Origin: Bacillota bacterium
Lineage (GTDB): Bacteria > Bacillota > Bacilli > Paenibacillales > Paenibacillaceae
NCBI GenBank assembly: GCA_023460795.1
Contig: JAEWPC010000039.1
Location: forward strand, 1 to 22,980
DNA length: 22,980 bases
Direction: 5' to 3'
Part shown: positions 21,744 to 22,980 of the stretch, piece after piece
Layout: every line of letters starts with the position of its first letter
Numbering within the stretch: the stretch's first letter is position 1
The notes under the pieces: generated by a model
What the model was told of the DNA's origin: nothing
Seen by the model: the letters and a program-made list of their open reading frames with translations, nothing else
Databases searched by the model: none
Made by a program: the position numbers and the translations under genes

Positions 21744-22980
21744 ATGCCATCCAATGCAAGAATGACGTTTCGTTTCGAGCAGCCTTCCATGCCGAAGCCG
21801 GTAAAGCTTGCGCCGGCGGCACATCTTGCGCGGCCGGAGCAGGAGGACGCTACCGATGAACGGTCTATCGCAACAGCACCGGACTTAACAAGCGAGGCAC
21901 GATTGGAATCAACATATAATTATGCAGTTATAGAGAAGTCCTCGGAGAATGGCGGACCCTATCGCGACGATATCCGAGAGCTCGAAGACATGATCCGCCG
22001 CACCGATTCCGTCGTCGTGCATATCCCTCCGGCGGAGAAGTCACCTGACGCGACACCCAAGATTGAGCGCAAGCTGACTGCGGGTCCGGTCCGTCATCCG
22101 GTCGTCGTAAGGGAGCTGGAACAGATCGAGCCGGATCATGAACAGCCGGAGCGTTGGAGCTTGCCGGAGGATGAAGATGACTACAAGCCTTCCGAAGAAT
22201 GGCTTACGCATGCCAGCAACAATAGACGCAACGATAGCCCGACCTGGACGCGCGTGTTCTTGTCGGTGACCGCGGCGATCGCAACCGGCGCGCTGTTCGG
22301 CTATATGGTGCTGACCTTGTTCACCGGAGAGCCGATGTTCCCCGGCAAGCAGACGGAGGGAATCCAAACGACCGCGCAAGCCGGAGCGTCAGAAGCGGCT
22401 GCATCGTCGACCGCTGCAACGAAAACTAACGATTCCGTCGTAGGAGCGGGAACCGTGCCGAGTCCGAACGCAACCGCAACCGCAACCGAAGAAGGCAAGG
22501 GGGTGGCTGAAGTTCCAGCGAACGAAGTCTTCGTCCTGCAATTCGGCGTCTTCCGCAACGCGGACAGCACGCAATTGGCGGCCGCGCAGCTGAAAGACGT
22601 CGGATTGCCCGCGGCGATTGATAATAGCGACGGATATCGCGTCTACGCGGGCATCGCCTCGACTCGCGCCGAAGCGGAGCTGCTGGCGGCGCAGATGCCG
22701 AACATCGAAGTGTATATTAAGACATTCGGCGGATCAGTGTTGATGCTCGGCAATGACGAGCGTTCCGAGTCGCTCAAAGCTATGTTGACCGAAAGCGGGG
22801 CGCTCGCGAGGTTGATCGCGCAACTGACGGTTAGCGGCCTTCAGGACGAATTGCCGCAGCCGCTGGCACAAGAAGATGCAGATGCCCTGAAGCAAGCGGA
22901 ATTCGCTTGGAGAGCCGCGAAGCCACCGGCGGCCCCGCGCACACGCCCGGCCCGCCCCCCCGCCCGGAACCACGACCCAA
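21744..22980 (+). CDS. spoIIB: SpoIIB-like SPOR-domain membrane protein, 3'-truncated by the window
   Basis: The frame is open from ATG 21744 to the window edge (412 codons, no stop). AAGGGGAG (21729-21736) is 7 bases upstream. The N-terminal 165 residues are charged and cytoplasmic in character; one membrane segment follows (about 170-194, VFLSVTAAIATGALFGYMVL). Next come an alanine/threonine-rich linker (about 200-258) and a SPOR domain (about 262-330, beginning VFVLQFGVFRNADSTQLAAAQL), a fold that binds denuded peptidoglycan. This order matches SpoIIB of B. subtilis, which acts in septal peptidoglycan remodelling at engulfment and is encoded a little downstream of folC there. The maf/radC/mre genes that would confirm this lie outside. 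The last codons become proline/arginine-rich, without any T from 22909 on; sequence quality there is doubtful. Confidence 0.75.
   Translation, partial: MPSNARMTFRFEQPSMPKPVKLAPAAHLARPEQEDATDERSIATAPDLTSEARLESTYNYAVIEKSSENGGPYRDDIRELEDMIRRTDSVVVHIPPAEKSPDATPKIERKLTAGPVRHPVVVRELEQIEPDHEQPERWSLPEDEDDYKPSEEWLTHASNNRRNDSPTWTRVFLSVTAAIATGALFGYMVLTLFTGEPMFPGKQTEGIQTTAQAGASEAAASSTAATKTNDSVVGAGTVPSPNATATATEEGKGVAEVPANEVFVLQFGVFRNADSTQLAAAQLKDVGLPAAIDNSDGYRVYAGIASTRAEAELLAAQMPNIEVYIKTFGGSVLMLGNDERSESLKAMLTESGALARLIAQLTVSGLQDELPQPLAQEDADALKQAEFAWRAAKPPAAPRTRPARPPARNHDP

Overview
The window looks like chromosomal DNA from a GC-rich, endospore-forming Firmicute, most likely of the Paenibacillaceae (Paenibacillus/Cohnella type). 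Grounds: the gene order lon - ysxC - hemA - hemX - hemC - hemD - hemB - hemL - spoVID - valS - folC - (SPOR protein) follows the Bacillus subtilis lonA-to-spoIIB segment. Two sporulation genes (spoVID and a SpoIIB-like gene) are present. valS has a tRNA-Val T-box leader, and ribosome binding sites are strong and GGAGG-like. The family-level placement is inference; no marker gene settles it.

Layout. 1-306 is a 50-bp tandem repeat array. 364-3547 holds a promoter, lon (ATP-dependent protease) and ysxC (ribosome-assembly GTPase). 3628-4331 holds an unrecognised 196-residue protein, a promoter embedded in a long inverted repeat, and a clear terminator. 4440-5049 is a stand-alone speD unit with a structured leader. 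5168-11705 is a seven-gene block, hemA-hemX-sirC-hemC-cobA/hemD-hemB after its promoter: it carries charged glutamyl-tRNA towards uroporphyrinogen III and also into the siroheme branch. A Crp/Fnr-type regulator lies on the opposite strand (11709-12371), convergent with hemB and divergent from hemL (12461-13762). 13835-15278 is the spoVID unit with a sigma-E-like promoter. 15298-21209 is valS (T-box controlled), folC and murC with a terminator. 21241-21655 is a second 50-bp repeat array. 21744 to the edge is a 3'-truncated SpoIIB-like SPOR-domain gene.

How the genes work together. HemA and HemL convert glutamyl-tRNA to 5-aminolevulinate. HemB and HemC, then the HemD half of the fusion, make uroporphyrinogen III; the CobA half and SirC draw it into precorrin-2 and sirohydrochlorin. 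HemX is the membrane protein known to control HemA level in B. subtilis. ValS, FolC and MurC serve translation, folate and cell wall; SpoVID and the SPOR protein act in sporulation.

Most of the window is ordinary housekeeping. The observations most worth checking are: (a) the two repeat arrays about 21 kb apart share the same 50-bp period and an in-register core although the rest of the unit differs; (b) the speD leader has three nested helices whose outer strand can alternatively pair with the Shine-Dalgarno region, a riboswitch-like layout; (c) an 11-bp inverted repeat brackets the -10 box of the unknown gene at 3701; (d) a Crp/Fnr regulator without cysteines interrupts the hem cluster. All structures were found by eye; no folding, alignment or database search was run.
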